From: Brugia malayi
Lineage: Eukaryota > Nematoda > Chromadorea > Rhabditida > Onchocercidae
Assembly (NCBI RefSeq): GCF_000002995.4
Contig: NW_025062479.1
Coordinates: 774,001 to 838,000, forward strand
Reading direction: 5' to 3'
DNA length: 64,000 bases
Of this stretch, positions 1 through 13,017 are shown in pieces. The stretch's first letter is position 1; each line of letters begins with the position of its first letter. The position numbers and the translations under genes are program-made. Under the pieces are notes generated by a model, which was not told the DNA's origin, made no database searches, and was given only the letters and a program-made list of their open reading frames with translations.

Positions 1-331
1 ACACATGAAGTGAAATAAGTGTTAAGACATTCTGAAGTAAAACAACTAGCCAAAAAACACAACAAACAAGTACTAAACAACAATTTAATTTAACATAGTA
101 ATACAACCAAAACAGGAATGGTAATGGTAGAGGAGGTAGAGGAAGAATAATGATATATAAGGTATGCATAAAACACAACTGAATACAACAGTAAAGGCAA
201 AATGGCAACTGGATACAAAACTGAAAGCTTACATAAGCTTCCTGAATGATTAAATTCGATCGAGACGGAAGAACAAACGAAAACCTCTTTTCCTTGTAAG
301 AATTTAGAGAGTAAAAACACAGGTTTCAAAT
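1..331. other. Intergenic, 3' of the TARBP1-like gene
   Basis: AT-rich sequence downstream of the TARBP1-like stop codon. The open frames here are short and of low complexity. I see no gene, RNA or repeat worth naming. Confidence 0.5.
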
Positions 332-3300
332 TTATGTTTTCGTCGCAATGAACTCCTCAAAAAAACGATAAATAAGCAGAGCTCCGGTGACATGTACATT
401 TAAGCTTCTGGTATGGCCAATTTGTAGAACCTCAACAGTTTTATCGAGATAGCCTAGCAAATGCATAGGTATTCCTTCCTTTTCGTTCCTGTAAGCAATA
501 TATTTTAGCTTCAAACATATCAAGAAAATTTCGAAGCTTAAAAATCAGAGTCTCATCACTCTTCAGATAAAATTAACGCAGTTTCCACCTGATTTAAATT
601 TGCTTCCTTTGTGCAATTGAAATAAAAAATCTTACCCAAGCAACAGAACCATTTTTGACGGAAAACGAATTTTATGCAATGGTGTACTATTTGTAGTTTG
701 TTCAGCACCAATAATCACATAGCCAGAGTTACGGAACGACAGTAAAAGGTTCGGCAACTCTTCCGGGCGTGACTGGAAGCAAAACTAATGAGACCGTGTT
801 AAGCAGAACATGCTAAGCAGAACAAAATATCTAATGTAGCATATTTTCTACCTCTTCCAAATTCATCCAGTTCTCTGACGACAAGCTAAGCGCCATAAAG
901 TCTCGATCCTTTATTTTCGCAAGATCTGCGACAATCAACTTTTCGACTCCCAATACTTCACACGTACGACAAATACCTATGATTATTAAGGGGAAGATCT
1001 ATATCGTTTAAAAGAATTTGAACTGTAGCACAAAAATAATGCGTGAATACATGTCCCAATTGTTATAAGACCTTAGAAGCTCATAGGATCAATACTTGAA
1101 TTCTGGAAAAATACTTGAAAATACTTGAAATCCAGTTTGGATAAATAAGTTACCTCCTAAATTTGCAGCTTTATCCAGAAGAGAGGCAACCACAATGAGA
1201 GATACACCTTCGAGCAACGCTCGATTTACACTGACCGCGTTAAACTTCCGCTGAATGACCGATATATCCGAAAGACCATCAGGTTCGCGAATCTGCTGAT
1301 GTCGTTGTACCTGAGTTTGACCTAAATCGTTGGAAAACAAATCCATTTACAAAATAAAAATGACAAGCAATCATAAACAGCAAGAAGCAATTCCAGTACA
1401 GTAAATTAAATACTGTAGGATTTTGCTAGCTGATGAATCAGAAAAACGAAAGGCAACGGGTCATTTGTCGAAGCTGCAGAACCTTTATGAACTTCATAAG
1501 AATAAGATGTGCAGAAAAGAAAACAACTGATGAATAAGGTACTTTTTCCCCTAACAATATAATAAAGTATTTCAAATATGACTAGGGATGCTTCAAAATG
1601 ACATATCAAAATTAAAAAATTGCTGTTTCTTGCGGTAAAAAAACAAATAAGATTAAGCTTACCAAAAACGAAGGACGGATACTGATTCAAATTGTCTGAA
1701 TCCCTGTGTACACAAGCAAAGTCATCCATCGAGATGCATTTTAAAAGATGAGACATTATAGCATCCTGTGCCGTGAGTCCTACTTTTTCCGGAAGAATTG
1801 TTAAAACTGTCTGAAAGAGTGTTCTATACTAATGATATCTTCAAAAAGAAAACAAGATGGTCCTCATTATGTCAATCATCCTTCTACAGTCCAACCCCAT
1901 CACAAATCAAAATAAAAACAAATATGTACCAAATCATTTAATCTCATAAACCAGGATCTGGATTGGACTGAAGAGTACTTTGAAAATAGCTAGATACATA
2001 TCATTCAGATCACCAAACTGAACAACAAATGATATACAACCTTCTTCATACACAAGGATGATAAAAATTTTTTTTTTTTTTTAAATGACAGTACAGTATA
2101 TTCAAGCTCTAGGTGCTGCAGTGTAATTCAATTCGATCTTCCTAGTAAGAATTACTCTCGCATTATGGAAATTCTACAGTTATGAGGAAAGTTGAAAGAC
2201 CTAGTCACACTCAACAGATTTTGTAATACTGTTCAGTACCAACCTCCAAAGAATAGTCAACATTCTCATCCAAATAAGCAAAATAGAAATCATTGCATAA
2301 TCTGTCAATTATACGTTTCGTGTTTCTGAAATAATTTCAAAAATCTATGTTCAGTTCGTCATCAAACAAAATAACAGCAGTTTCCTCTTAAATTTTTTCT
2401 CCGGAAAATTACCAGATAGCATACAAACAAAAGAATGACATTCATCAAAATACCCTGCTTTTTCGGCATCAAATTCGATAATACAACGTAAATAATGAAA
2501 CTGATCACGCAGTTTGTTTCCAACAATATTCCAAAGCAATTTGAGAGCTGCCAATGAAGTACAGCGGACGGTAAAATTTTGTGCAGTACACCACGGGTGA
2601 AATAATGTAAAGCATTGAGTAAATGCAGCCTGTAAAATACCGAAAATTCTACCCCGTGAAGATCTTCAATTAAAAAAAAAAAAAATCTCTCATTTCAGCT
2701 TACACAACACGGTCAGGAAGAACTCAATTCCAAATTATACCAGACATGCAGAAGGTCATGATTGGTGATAACACAGAAAAATTAGAAAAAATGAGTAGTA
2801 ATTTACGTCTGTTCGGTTGATCTTCGTGACGTGCAGTAATATTGCAATCCATGAACTAATACTTCCGATTCTAGCAGCAGCAAGCTAAAAATTAAACGAG
2901 TAAAACTGCAACACTGCCTCAGACCTCTAAGAAGGTAAGATATTATATTAGTTTAGTTGTAAGGAATCTAGAAAAATAATTCCATACTATATTGAAATTT
3001 CAACGCAGAGAGAGGTAGATATGAGTACAACAATCTATTCTATAATTTAGTAGATATGAAAAATATCCACCAATAATAACAAAGCACATCACGATCTTTC
3101 ACTGATTAGCCTTGTCAGCAAACTCGAAAAGGGCTTAATAGAATATGATTACAAAAGAAGATATTTCAAGATATTTGTAGTCTTACTTCTTTTTCAATGC
3201 CAATGAATTTCTGAAATGCATCTTCGTTGTTGCAATACAGTCTCACAAGTATCCAGCTCACGAGAAGTCTAATAGATGGTTGTTGCACAGGTTCTTTTAA

Positions 3301-6300
3301 GCATTTTATGCAAAACAATTCCAATTTTTCCAAAATTTCCTGAACAGTCCATTATAAATTATAACAAACATTTTTGGAATATGAAGAAACAAAGAACCAG
3401 TAATCCGTAAGTACGAGATATAGTGAACGTAATTTCCTTGAAATTCATTCAAATCAAATACGTTGGTAGTAACAAACAATTATACATCAATACATTTACC
3501 CTGCTTGCGAAACTGTAGATAAGCAATAGTAACTGCGACAGGCGTGTTTTCTTTCGATGAGCCAATGACATTCCGAAAGATCTTAAATAAATAAAGTCCC
3601 TAAATGAGCAAAGGCAGTGTTTAAACATGGATCACAACCAAAAAGTATCCCGAAAAAGTTATGCGCTAAGCAAACATTTTGAAATTCAAGAATTTCAAAA
3701 ATACCTGGAATAATAGGTACAAATTGATAAAAACAGTTCTGTAACTAAAGCCACCATAGAATCTTCAATGCCGAAAATTTTTAATGAAAACATAAGTACT
3801 TATTCTTCGAAGCATCAAGAGTTTCCATCATGACAAAAGTCTCCTGAATAAACTTGTCTGCGGAACCACAGCGATTTTTGGAAATCCAAGAAACCGTTTG
3901 TAAAGCACGAAGTCGGGAATATTGAGCACATTCATGTAGTCTGGAATATCTCCCGCTTAAACTTCCTGATTATTTACACAAGAAAAAAAAAACTCTCAAA
4001 TTTTGTGGATTATATAAATGGCTTAAAACCTTAAAATTCTGTATTTAAAGAGTATAATACCATATGTCCACTAGCACAAAAAAAAAAAAAAAAAAAAAAA
4101 AAAAAGCAACAATACTTCTCATAATTGGCAGTCGGTAGTGATTTCTCCATCGCATAAGCCATTTGAACAGCTAAATTAAGTACTGCAGTGTCTTTTTTAC
4201 AAACTGGTCCAAAGGCACACATTTTAATTAAAAGTGGAAACCAAGCGATACACAGGAATTCTTTAGCTTGATAAAATGCGTCTGACAGTACTACTGCAAT
4301 TTGTACGTTCTGCTCACTTTCACCACACAATTTCTCAACAGTTTCCTGTAATCATAGAGAAAAAAGTTTCGTACCTGAAAAGTCCATGGAAAAAAATTAA
4401 AATATAATATACTGTGTTATATATATATGACCAAAATAACAAAGGATGTTCCAATCATCCGAAAAGCAAGGCAGATTAGAACATTTAGACCGCCGGTAAT
4501 TTAATGCATGCTTTAATAGTGAGTCATTGCCATAAATTAACTATCAAAACAAGTTCATACTACTCGTAAGAAGTCTATTCATTTAATCCACATGTTGGTT
4601 AGCTACTGCCATCTAAATAGAAACTGGCAGCTAAATAAAAGAATTAACAAATTAACAAAAAGGAAATAGGCAATGACAAAAAAAGGAAAACCAACACCCA
4701 ACAATGTATTACTTTCGTGCAGTAAAAAATATTCCAATCAAAAAAAGGAAAACAAAAAAATCACATTAAGTTACCAGTGCAATTTTGTCAACTCCCTGTG
4801 TACGCAAAGTGCATTCCAATGTGCAAATTGCTAAAACATCACTGATCACAGAAATATAGTTAAGTGTCTTTTTTTCCTCATTGGCAACTGCCAACACCAC
4901 TTCAATGCTTTGTTCAATCATCCAGCTGATTGGCACCTACGATTAAAATAAAGTTACTCTCATAAAGAACTCTGAAACATAATATTAGTAGATGAAGTGC
5001 AAATTATCTTATAAAAAATATATCACTGTGAAAGGAAGGGAATAATACAAGAACAGGGTCAACACAAGGACGTCAGGAGATTTCCTGTAGTATGCTTGCT
5101 GATAAAGCATCTGGTCATGTATCTAGCATATATAAATTCTTTCGTTAAAGAAAAAAAAATTACCAGCATTCAACAAACATACTACATATTCATACTTAGC
5201 ATAACAAGAAAAAATCGTTGCAAAGATTCAGTCAAAAGAACTGTATGATCTTTCAACGCATTACACTTTCAGGTGGATGAATGACAATTATACAAAAAAC
5301 TTCTCACACACAAAAAAAAAGAGGCTGACGAAACCATTCAAACCGTTCCACTTCATTCATATGCAAGATAGCTTGGTTAATCAGATATTAACATGTTAGT
5401 TTAGTTTGTACCAAGCCTCTGGGATATCTTTCGATTTGTCATTCAATATGGCTTAACTACTTATGTTTCCTTGCCGCAATGATAAACCCAACTGATATGG
5501 AAACAGGTATTAAAAGTACCGAAAAGATAAAAAAACTGAATACTTTTCTTAGCACAGTTAGCAACAAATCCAGAAAAGCACGGCGACAATCCCAACTGAA
5601 GAATATTTTCAACGAGTTGATGCAAAGCTTGAATATGGATATAGAGTCAAAAGAGTGATCAGCTATAAAATTTCGCCACAATACGGATTTATTCTGTGCG
5701 ATGGTTTCTCCAAGCATATCCATTCTACTTACATTACTGCAACAAAGAAAATATGATTATAAAAACGTTAACAAACAAACGGACATGAATGGAAAAGTAT
5801 CAAAAATTAATTCTTCATAGAAGTCTTTTAAAAGCTAGAAAAATAATTTCCACACAGCTCTTCTAGAAACTGCAAACCTTATTCCAGAAACATTTTCTTC
5901 CGACAACAGAAAACTGAGTATAGCATTCCAAGCCATTTGAGATATATTGGTATATTTCGAGATCAAAACTACTGCGACTGAAGACAGTTCTGCACGTCTC
6001 GATGGCGAGGTGGTCTAAAACAATTTAAAACGAAAAATTATTCATGCCATCTTACCAATCTATAAATAAACATCATCGACTTCCAACTTTAAGAAACCAC
6101 TAGAACAAAATGTAAGAAAGGAAAAATAAGACTTCATCTGGTTAAAAAAAAACAGCAAATACAAACTTTATTACAAAGCATCATCGAACGCATCAGCCAC
6201 TGTTCAAAATTCATACCGTGCATCATTGTGAGCAATTTTTTATGCAAATTATTAAAACGTTTAGAATCAAAGACCTGAAAAATTAAATGTGAGATATATA

Positions 6301-9300
6301 CAAAAAGATATACAAAACTAAATATGTGAGATGAAATTACACGACCAATATCTTCAGAATCTTTTTCAAATTTATTTGTTACAAATAAAAAAAAAGACAA
6401 AATATCGACAAAATGATTAGAATTTCTAACCACATACAAAAGTTTACCTCATTCATATCAGCGAAAAGGCGTGTATCTAAATATGCGACAAGACCATATT
6501 TGAGGTACTGAGAATCTTCTGAAACACGATAATTTGTATGGCTTTAACAATAAGATCAGAAGTTCGTTTTACAGAATACAGAAAATGAGTCAGACTTTAC
6601 TAGCACTATACCCCATTCACCGACATGAGAAAAAAAGAATAATTTTTTGGGAAAAATGCCCTGCAAAATATTGAACGGTTAACAAACGAGATATCATTCC
6701 TCATTAAATGAAAGCAGTTAATTACTGAAAGATTAAAATATTATACCAGCTTCCTTAAAATAAGCAGTTATCTGCTACAATTATCTAACGGAATGATAAA
6801 CTGAGTAAGAAACTACTTCAATATATTAAACTCAATCACTGAACTACATCATAAAATTAAGAGAGAATGTTTCATAACCATTTTCAAAAAGTTTGTCATC
6901 CAAAATTACAGTATAGAGCTGCAACATAACATCCACAGTTTTGAAGTCGTGAACAGAATATGAATCAACTGCTGACAATGAGCATAAAACTCCCATGGCC
7001 AATTTGTAAGCCCGTCCATGATCCAATGCCTATAATAATCAAATGATCAATTTCACTTGCCATAGCAAAAAATTCGCTCAAATTGAATAACAGATTATAA
7101 GACAACTCTTCTCGATTTCGAATTCTACTGCGACTATTGTAAAAGATGCAATGGTTCAAAAAACCAACTATGTGTAGGCATATACGCATGTTTCTGTGAA
7201 AGAAGTGAATTATTTCCAAGTTCAAACAAGAAAAAAAAATTACTATCTTCCATGTATAAATTGCATGAGCAAGCCAATTGCTCCGTCCAAAACAGCATGA
7301 TACGTATGAGCGTTGTAAATCTTCGAGTTGTTCCATCATATTTTTCGTTAATGTTTCAGTAAAAGTTGTATTGTAAAAAAATTCTTGTAATAAAAACCCA
7401 TATTTATTTTCCGGTAGCTCTGATAATAACGACGCGAAACAATACGCTTCATGCCAGTTCTAGATATAATCATGGAAATTGTTGCGAATTCAAATTCACT
7501 GAAATTTGCTGCAAAAAAATCGAAAACGAAAGTTCATTTTTTTCAAAGAAACCCTTATTTGTAAGGAAGGAAATATAATAGAAAGATATAATGAAATAAC
7601 AAACCCTGTCAGCCAACTTGAAGAAAAATTTCAAAAAATTTGCTGTAGTACAAATTCTAAGTGGAAGGTACGGCATGCGAGCAACTGCACTCAATACCGG
7701 TCTACAAATATTCAGTATAAAGTACTTTGAGATATACAATTATCAAAACATGTTGAAGAAACAGAATCACCTGCACAATGTCAAACAATTACTGTATATC
7801 GGTGCCGGCGTGCAAAACTGCAATGAACAGGAAACGAAAAATAGTGACGTAGAGCTGGACACGTGCACCGATAGCAGTAGCACGAATGTTTTGAAGAAAT
7901 TCTCTAAAAACGTATGATTTTAATTGCTGAAACCTCATAAGAACAAAAATAGATGCTGGGAAAAATATGGTACTGATATTCTACTTTATACTGACCATAA
8001 GAATGGTGGTTATTGCATAACTATGCTACCAACTTACTAATATATTTTAGTAAAATACGATCGATCAGCCTAGTTCCCTACTAATACTTAGATTTTAGAA
8101 AATTGGTCAAGAAATTTATTAAATCAAATACTACTTGACCAAACCTCTGGAAACTAATGAAAGTCTTTAAGGATTTTTAAGAATATTCATCCACAAAAGT
8201 CATTACAGAAGTAGTACATACTTTCATCGTCTCCCGAACCAGCAGAAGCAATACGTTCTAGGAAAGACCCAAAATCTTGGATAAAATTGTTTAGTTTTGC
8301 ATCTTCAATAAGACGCCAATAAATATTACTGCTACCAAGAGCAGCCAGTAGGCTTGATAAAATGATCTGAAAACATTGTCAGTTAACTGGAATTACGCAC
8401 CGATATGAATTACCACCACAGTAACTAACACGCATTACTTTAACACAAGCCAAACAAGAATCATTAATGAAGGAAGTTCCACTTCGGTGGATTTTCTCAA
8501 TGAACAACAACATTTTCAAGCAAACATATACGAGATAATGCCTCGTAAAGTTAGATCCAACAATGGGCTTTGACTCCTGTAAAGAGATACCTCCCTGTAA
8601 TACTGCTAGTAACAGTAACAGTCTCCTCTCCTTCTTTTCTCTTCCTCGTTGTTTCAACCTTTTCTTTTATGTTTTTCACTCTTACCTGCTATCTTATTTC
8701 TTTTTTTTTAAACTAGAGAAATCCATTACTGACCCCCTAAGTGGTATTAGGACTTCAATAGGATTCAAAAAATGATTTCAGACATTAATTGATGAATGCA
8801 CATTGATCTCAGTTTGCGAATGAATTGTTCAAGAACCCATTTTTTAGAGAAATAATTACTGATGTCAAATTATGTAGTCATATCAAATTTGATATCTCCG
8901 TATTCAAGAAATTTTCTCGAAACAGAAATGGCTGTTCTGTGGTTTATGAGGTACAATAAAAGGCAAATAAAATAAAGCGTAGCATGTAAACAATTCATTA
9001 AACCTTAAAATTATTCTATTAGTGAAGATAATAATGAAAAAAATATCTAAAACTTACTGAATAATCTGTCTTTAGCAATGCTGCATCGATAGAAAATACC
9101 TTTTGAGCAGCCCAAACTCGTATCCATCCATTCGGATGATCTAAGGCTCTCACAAACAGCAGCTGTACCCAAAACCAAGGCAAGCTATTATCATTTTCCA
9201 TGGTGGCTTCACATCTGCATAGTATACGGTTGAAAATGGGAAGAACTGGCTCCACCAAGTGAAACTACAAAAAGATTTCGATTAATGAAATCACTCAAAC

Positions 9301-10634
9301 TATTTAACCATTTATTTATTAGGTAATATGCAAATGACCAAAGGCAATTACTATACAGGAATATAATTATCAGTAATAAGGTTTCATTGCTTTTTGATTC
9401 CAGAAAACAATTTTTTTCATCTCTGTATTAACTAACCTGTGATTCCTGCAGAACATCCATCAAAATAAAATAATCTTTCCAAACTGTTCCAGTCTTCATT
9501 TCCTGCAAAGCACACAGTGCAGCTTTTCGAACAAACTGACTCTGACCATAACAAATAAAACGGTGAATGATTTTTTCAATCTGAAATAGTTTTAAATAAG
9601 ATTTTCCATCAGTTACAACATAAAAAAGTTGCATAAGTAATCCTAACATTTCATATAGAAAATAAACTCAACCAAAACAATTTAAATGCTCTAAGAAACT
9701 TGGAAATTCATTTATACTATAAAACAATGAAGAGAACTTTAAGACGTCATTTAATGATCACAAAAAGAAAAAAGTATTCCCTATGAGTGATTAAAGTAAC
9801 AGCTATTGTCGCTATAAAAGCTAGTTTAGATAAGATACAGTTATTTCGAACGTTGGCGTCCTCGAAAATGGAAAGCAGCGAGAGAAACAGTGAATACAGA
9901 GAAACAGAGCTAGAGATCAGGCTTCAGTGAATTTTACCTGAGTGACATTTAAGATCTTCATGTTAAATGAAATTTTTTCGTTTTTTTTTTTTTTTTTTTC
10001 AGAAACTTAACATCTTCATTAAAAAGGGCTAACTCTATCGGTAAGAACTGGCAAGGCTCTTCTTGTTATTGTAAAGAGAGCCGATACCATTGTTTCCATT
10101 TCATCAACAATCGCATTGTCAAATAGCCTGAATAAAAATTAGATTAGTTGTTGCAGCTACCAGGAACATATGACAATTCCGGTTTTCGACGGGTTGCATG
10201 GCATAGAGGATTATTCAATTTTATGAAGTGGAAATCCACAAAAATAAGTAAAAGCTATTAGGACACATAAGGATATTTTCATCCGTCATTTCTTGTAAGC
10301 AAATAATGTTTCTTTTGGGCTAAAATAAAAGGAAACATGCCGTAGAAATGACAAAGCTTCAGTTTCCGAACAGTGCTTGCAGATTTCGGTGACCAAATCT
10401 GAATTCTTCTGTTCAACAGCTGTCTTCATTCTACTGCTACAACATAAATCATTCCTTTACTATAAGATTAGATCAGTTATTCAGAATACTTGTAAAAAAC
10501 TAAAAATATTGAAAGTATCACTTCCATAACGTAAAAGTTTCTCTACTAATATATGGTTAAGTTAATAACATTAATGCAACTCACAGTAAATCATATTTGC
10601 TTCCTTGTCGTTCTTCCAGATGTTTCCTAGACAT
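332..10634 (-). CDS. TARBP1: TARBP1-like tRNA (guanosine-18-2'-O)-methyltransferase, many exons
   Basis: Large multi-exon gene read right to left. The C-terminal exons form a SpoU/TrmH (SPOUT) methylase domain: 1154-1321, 852-976 (together NLGGICRTCEVLG, motif 1 with its catalytic Arg), 636-772 (ends in LLLLG) and 332-488 (NEKEGIP, then RSLNVHVTGALLIY, motif 3, then stop). This order matches human TARBP1, which methylates G18 of tRNAs. Upstream exons (1663-1810, 2244-2325, about 2376-2629, 2807-2884, 3187-3339, and further ones near 7.8, 9.1 and 9.5 kb) encode helical HEAT-like sequence, for example the HPWCTAQNFTVR and DHPNGWIRVWAAQKVFS blocks. The proposed first exon is 10585-10634, followed by 10337-10436. 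Its ATG lies 2 nt after TTTCAG, fitting a trans-splice acceptor. I did not resolve every exon between 3.4 and 10.3 kb, and the joins after 10337 and near 2.35 kb are uncertain. The methylase end is secure. Confidence 0.88.
4079..4105. repeat. Poly(A) tract, 27 nt
   Basis: Uninterrupted run of A inside an intron of the TARBP1-like gene; one of about ten homopolymer runs near or above 20 nt in the window. Confidence 0.9.
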
Positions 10635-10636
10635 AT

Positions 10637-11952
10637 CTGAAACAAAACATTCTTAGTTGTATAATTAATAATATTTCATGAATTCCTTCATCACATTTTC
10701 TTCCCATTCTTCTCATCTCAGATCCATTTGGACCACAATATTTTTGGGATAAAAGGATTTAGAAAGAAATTTCATAAGACTTTATCATTCTGCATGAATT
10801 CGAATTTAAAAGACATGGAATTTATGGAAATCCCACAAGTTACACAGTTTGAAACTAGTGTTAAGACATTACTGCTTCCGATGTATATGTTTTATTGGTA
10901 CTAAAAATTTACCAATTTATATAAATTTCAAGAGAACACACTGTTAGTTTTTTTTCAGCATGTATGTGTTTATTATGTTTTTGTCGGTTAGTGAATAGAC
11001 AGAAAGCAAAAGCGGTGAATAAAGATTTCCATTGTTGCACAGCTTAATTTATAAAATTCCCATATTCAACTTCAGTATCATCTATTGCGTAAAGTGCCTT
11101 CGTATACCGTCGAATCATCTTCCCTTTTCCTTAGTTTCAAACTACGTAACTTAGTGTTCAATGTTTTGAATCCTACAATTTCCGCTTCTAGAATTAGCTT
11201 GCTGAGCAGAAGAATGCTAAACAATATCAGAGCAGCAACTGGTGGTTCAGCCCAACTGCAACCGAATGAATCTCGAATCAAAAAATTCAGATTCCCGGAC
11301 AAACAGCTAAGGGAATTTCTGCCGTGTGGTAATTGGTGGATGTCCTTCAGAGCCTGTGTCGTTCGTCAGAAAGGACAAACAGTAGAGAGACGGGATGCAC
11401 CGCCTTTCCCCTTCGCCCAATCTTCCACAAAGTACGTTACTCTTGCGTGATTCTCCTACAATGGTTATTGGATTTTTTATCATAGCAGTCAATAAAACTC
11501 GAGTTTTCCAAATGATGACATATATTAATATTAAGAAACACTGCAACTTAAATAACTTTTTTCCGAAAAGATATACAAATTTATGAAGAAATATTGATAT
11601 CGGCATGAGAGAACAATAGTGAAAATCACTGTTCACTTTCAGCTTACAATCAAAGCAAAACTACATCGAATGGAAGTAAACCAGTGCATTTATAATCAAA
11701 CAAAAATAAAAAGATAAAGTGATGAGTTTGTTGCTTACTAAGCTATATGATGTAAAATAATGGAATTTACAAGCAAAGCAATGATATATAATTACAATGA
11801 TACAGTCAACTCAGTACTCCGAACTTCATCCTAAACTCTAGACAAGATTAAGAACCACTTAAGCTAGCAGAAAAAGTATTACGATCTGACAAAGACAAGC
11901 ACGTTAGAATTCTTAATAAAACTCTAAATCTAATGATAATATATATTCATGT
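10637..11952. other. Intergenic between TARBP1-like gene and S18C
   Basis: About 1.3 kb. Most is AT-rich with no gene. The exception is a patch of visibly higher GC at about 11.08-11.46 kb that carries long open frames on both strands and is listed separately. Confidence 0.5.
11085..11450 (+). CDS. Unrecognised candidate coding region (open frame of 121 codons)
   Basis: A plus-strand frame stays open for 121 codons in sequence less AT-rich than its flanks. The first ATG in frame is at 11212; the frame opens on TTG at 11085 just after a possible acceptor (CAACTTCAG). A possible donor (AAA|GTACGT) lies near the end. The peptide is basic, with a stretch rich in Trp, Pro and Arg (for example EFLPCGNWWMSF). 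The opposite strand also carries 74- and 109-codon frames, so which strand codes, if either, is unclear. I recognise no family. It could be an exon of an unmapped plus-strand gene, a small orphan gene or a chance frame. Confidence 0.25.
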   Translation: MRKVPSYTVESSSLFLSFKLRNLVFNVLNPTISASRISLLSRRMLNNIRAATGGSAQLQPNESRIKKFRFPDKQLREFLPCGNWWMSFRACVVRQKGQTVERRDAPPFPFAQSSTKYVTLA

Positions 11953-12463
11953 TTATGCATAACTATGAGGCCTGATAGGTTTCAGTGGATCAAACAACTT
12001 GGGATCTCTCAGATACTTTGGATCCTTAACGAATACTGGCATGTAACCAGCACGACGACTCAATGCAATTGTTTCCAATAACCTTCTCTGTTGTCCATTA
12101 CAAAGTCCAGTGATGTGTCTGAAAATGCTGTCCCTTCACACCATGAAACAAAAACAGAGGCGAAGCAACATTTCATATTTTAATTTTTGAAAAAATGTAG
12201 AAAAATAGGTCTTACTGATCATAAACTCTTCCAGAAAATGTTGAGACGAACTGCTGCAATAAGCGAGCATTTTTGTAATCTAACTCAATTTTCTTTGCAC
12301 ATAAAAAACACTGTTTTACTGGTTTACAGTACGGATCTTTTCGCATCTGCACTACTCCATCGTCATCCTCCACCATATAGTCACCTGTCGTTACAGCACT
12401 AGACGACAACGACGCTCTATTTATCAAAATAAATCGCCTCAAACATGTTCTCAACGAAAGCAT
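11953..12463 (-). CDS. MRPS18C: Mitochondrial small-subunit ribosomal protein bS18m (MRPS18C type)
   Basis: Two exons, 12216-12463 and 11953-12118, joined phase-correctly to 137 residues. The core reads CFLCAKKIELDYKNARLL, then QFVSTFSGRVYDQHITGL, then MPVFVKDPKYLRDP. These blocks match bacterial S18 and its mitochondrial S18C homologues, which sit in the mitochondrial small ribosomal subunit. The first 35 or so residues are rich in Arg, Ser and Leu without acidic residues, fitting a mitochondrial targeting peptide. The donor is CA|GTAAGA and the acceptor TTTTCAG|ACAC. The ATG stands 2 nt after AAATTTAG, so the 5' end may be made by spliced-leader trans-splicing. It lies 555 bp downstream of the RBM22 stop on the same strand, close enough for a nematode operon, though I cannot prove one. 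Confidence 0.93.
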
Positions 12464-13017
12464 CCCTAAATTTGCATTTGGAAAAAATCAATAAACATCG
12501 ATTCTCATATTACCAGAGTCATTACGCCTTTAACCAAGAAACACCTCCGAATGATAAATCACATAAATTTCAAATAGTCAGATAACTGATCAGCTTAAAA
12601 CGATTTCGAGGATATTGACTTTCTCAATATAGAAACAACGGTAACAGTAAAGGATCTGCTTTTGGAAATAGAAACATATGAAAGAGGAACACAATATGTC
12701 AATACTTTTATTCCATACAGACACGCACAATCATCGATATCATACAAATAACATCGATAACCAAGTAGTAAAGTTTTCCACACCTTAGAACTGGTACTCT
12801 AGAGGTTTCAAAAAAAAAAATATTAGAGCAAAAGCTATTCAGATAACGCACTATAAACTGTATATATTACAAAAAATGCTCGTCATCCAATATCTAATCT
12901 AAAAATCTTCCGCACAATCACGAATTTCAAAAAAATATTACTGGCGCTGAAGTAAAAAAAGGGTCACGTCCGAGTTGATCAAACCCTGTAATAACAGATA
13001 AACAACGAAAAATATTT
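12464..13017. other. Intergenic between S18C and RBM22
   Basis: About 550 bp of AT-rich DNA between the RBM22 stop and the S18C start. It must hold the RBM22 3' UTR. A spliced-leader acceptor candidate ends at 12466. No other gene is seen. Confidence 0.5.

Noticed and set aside
7366..7917. Three overlapping plus-strand frames of 70-99 codons
   Set aside because: They lie opposite minus-strand exons of the TARBP1-like gene (for example an exon with FLQNIRATAIGARVQLYV) and are lysine-rich shadows without family likeness.
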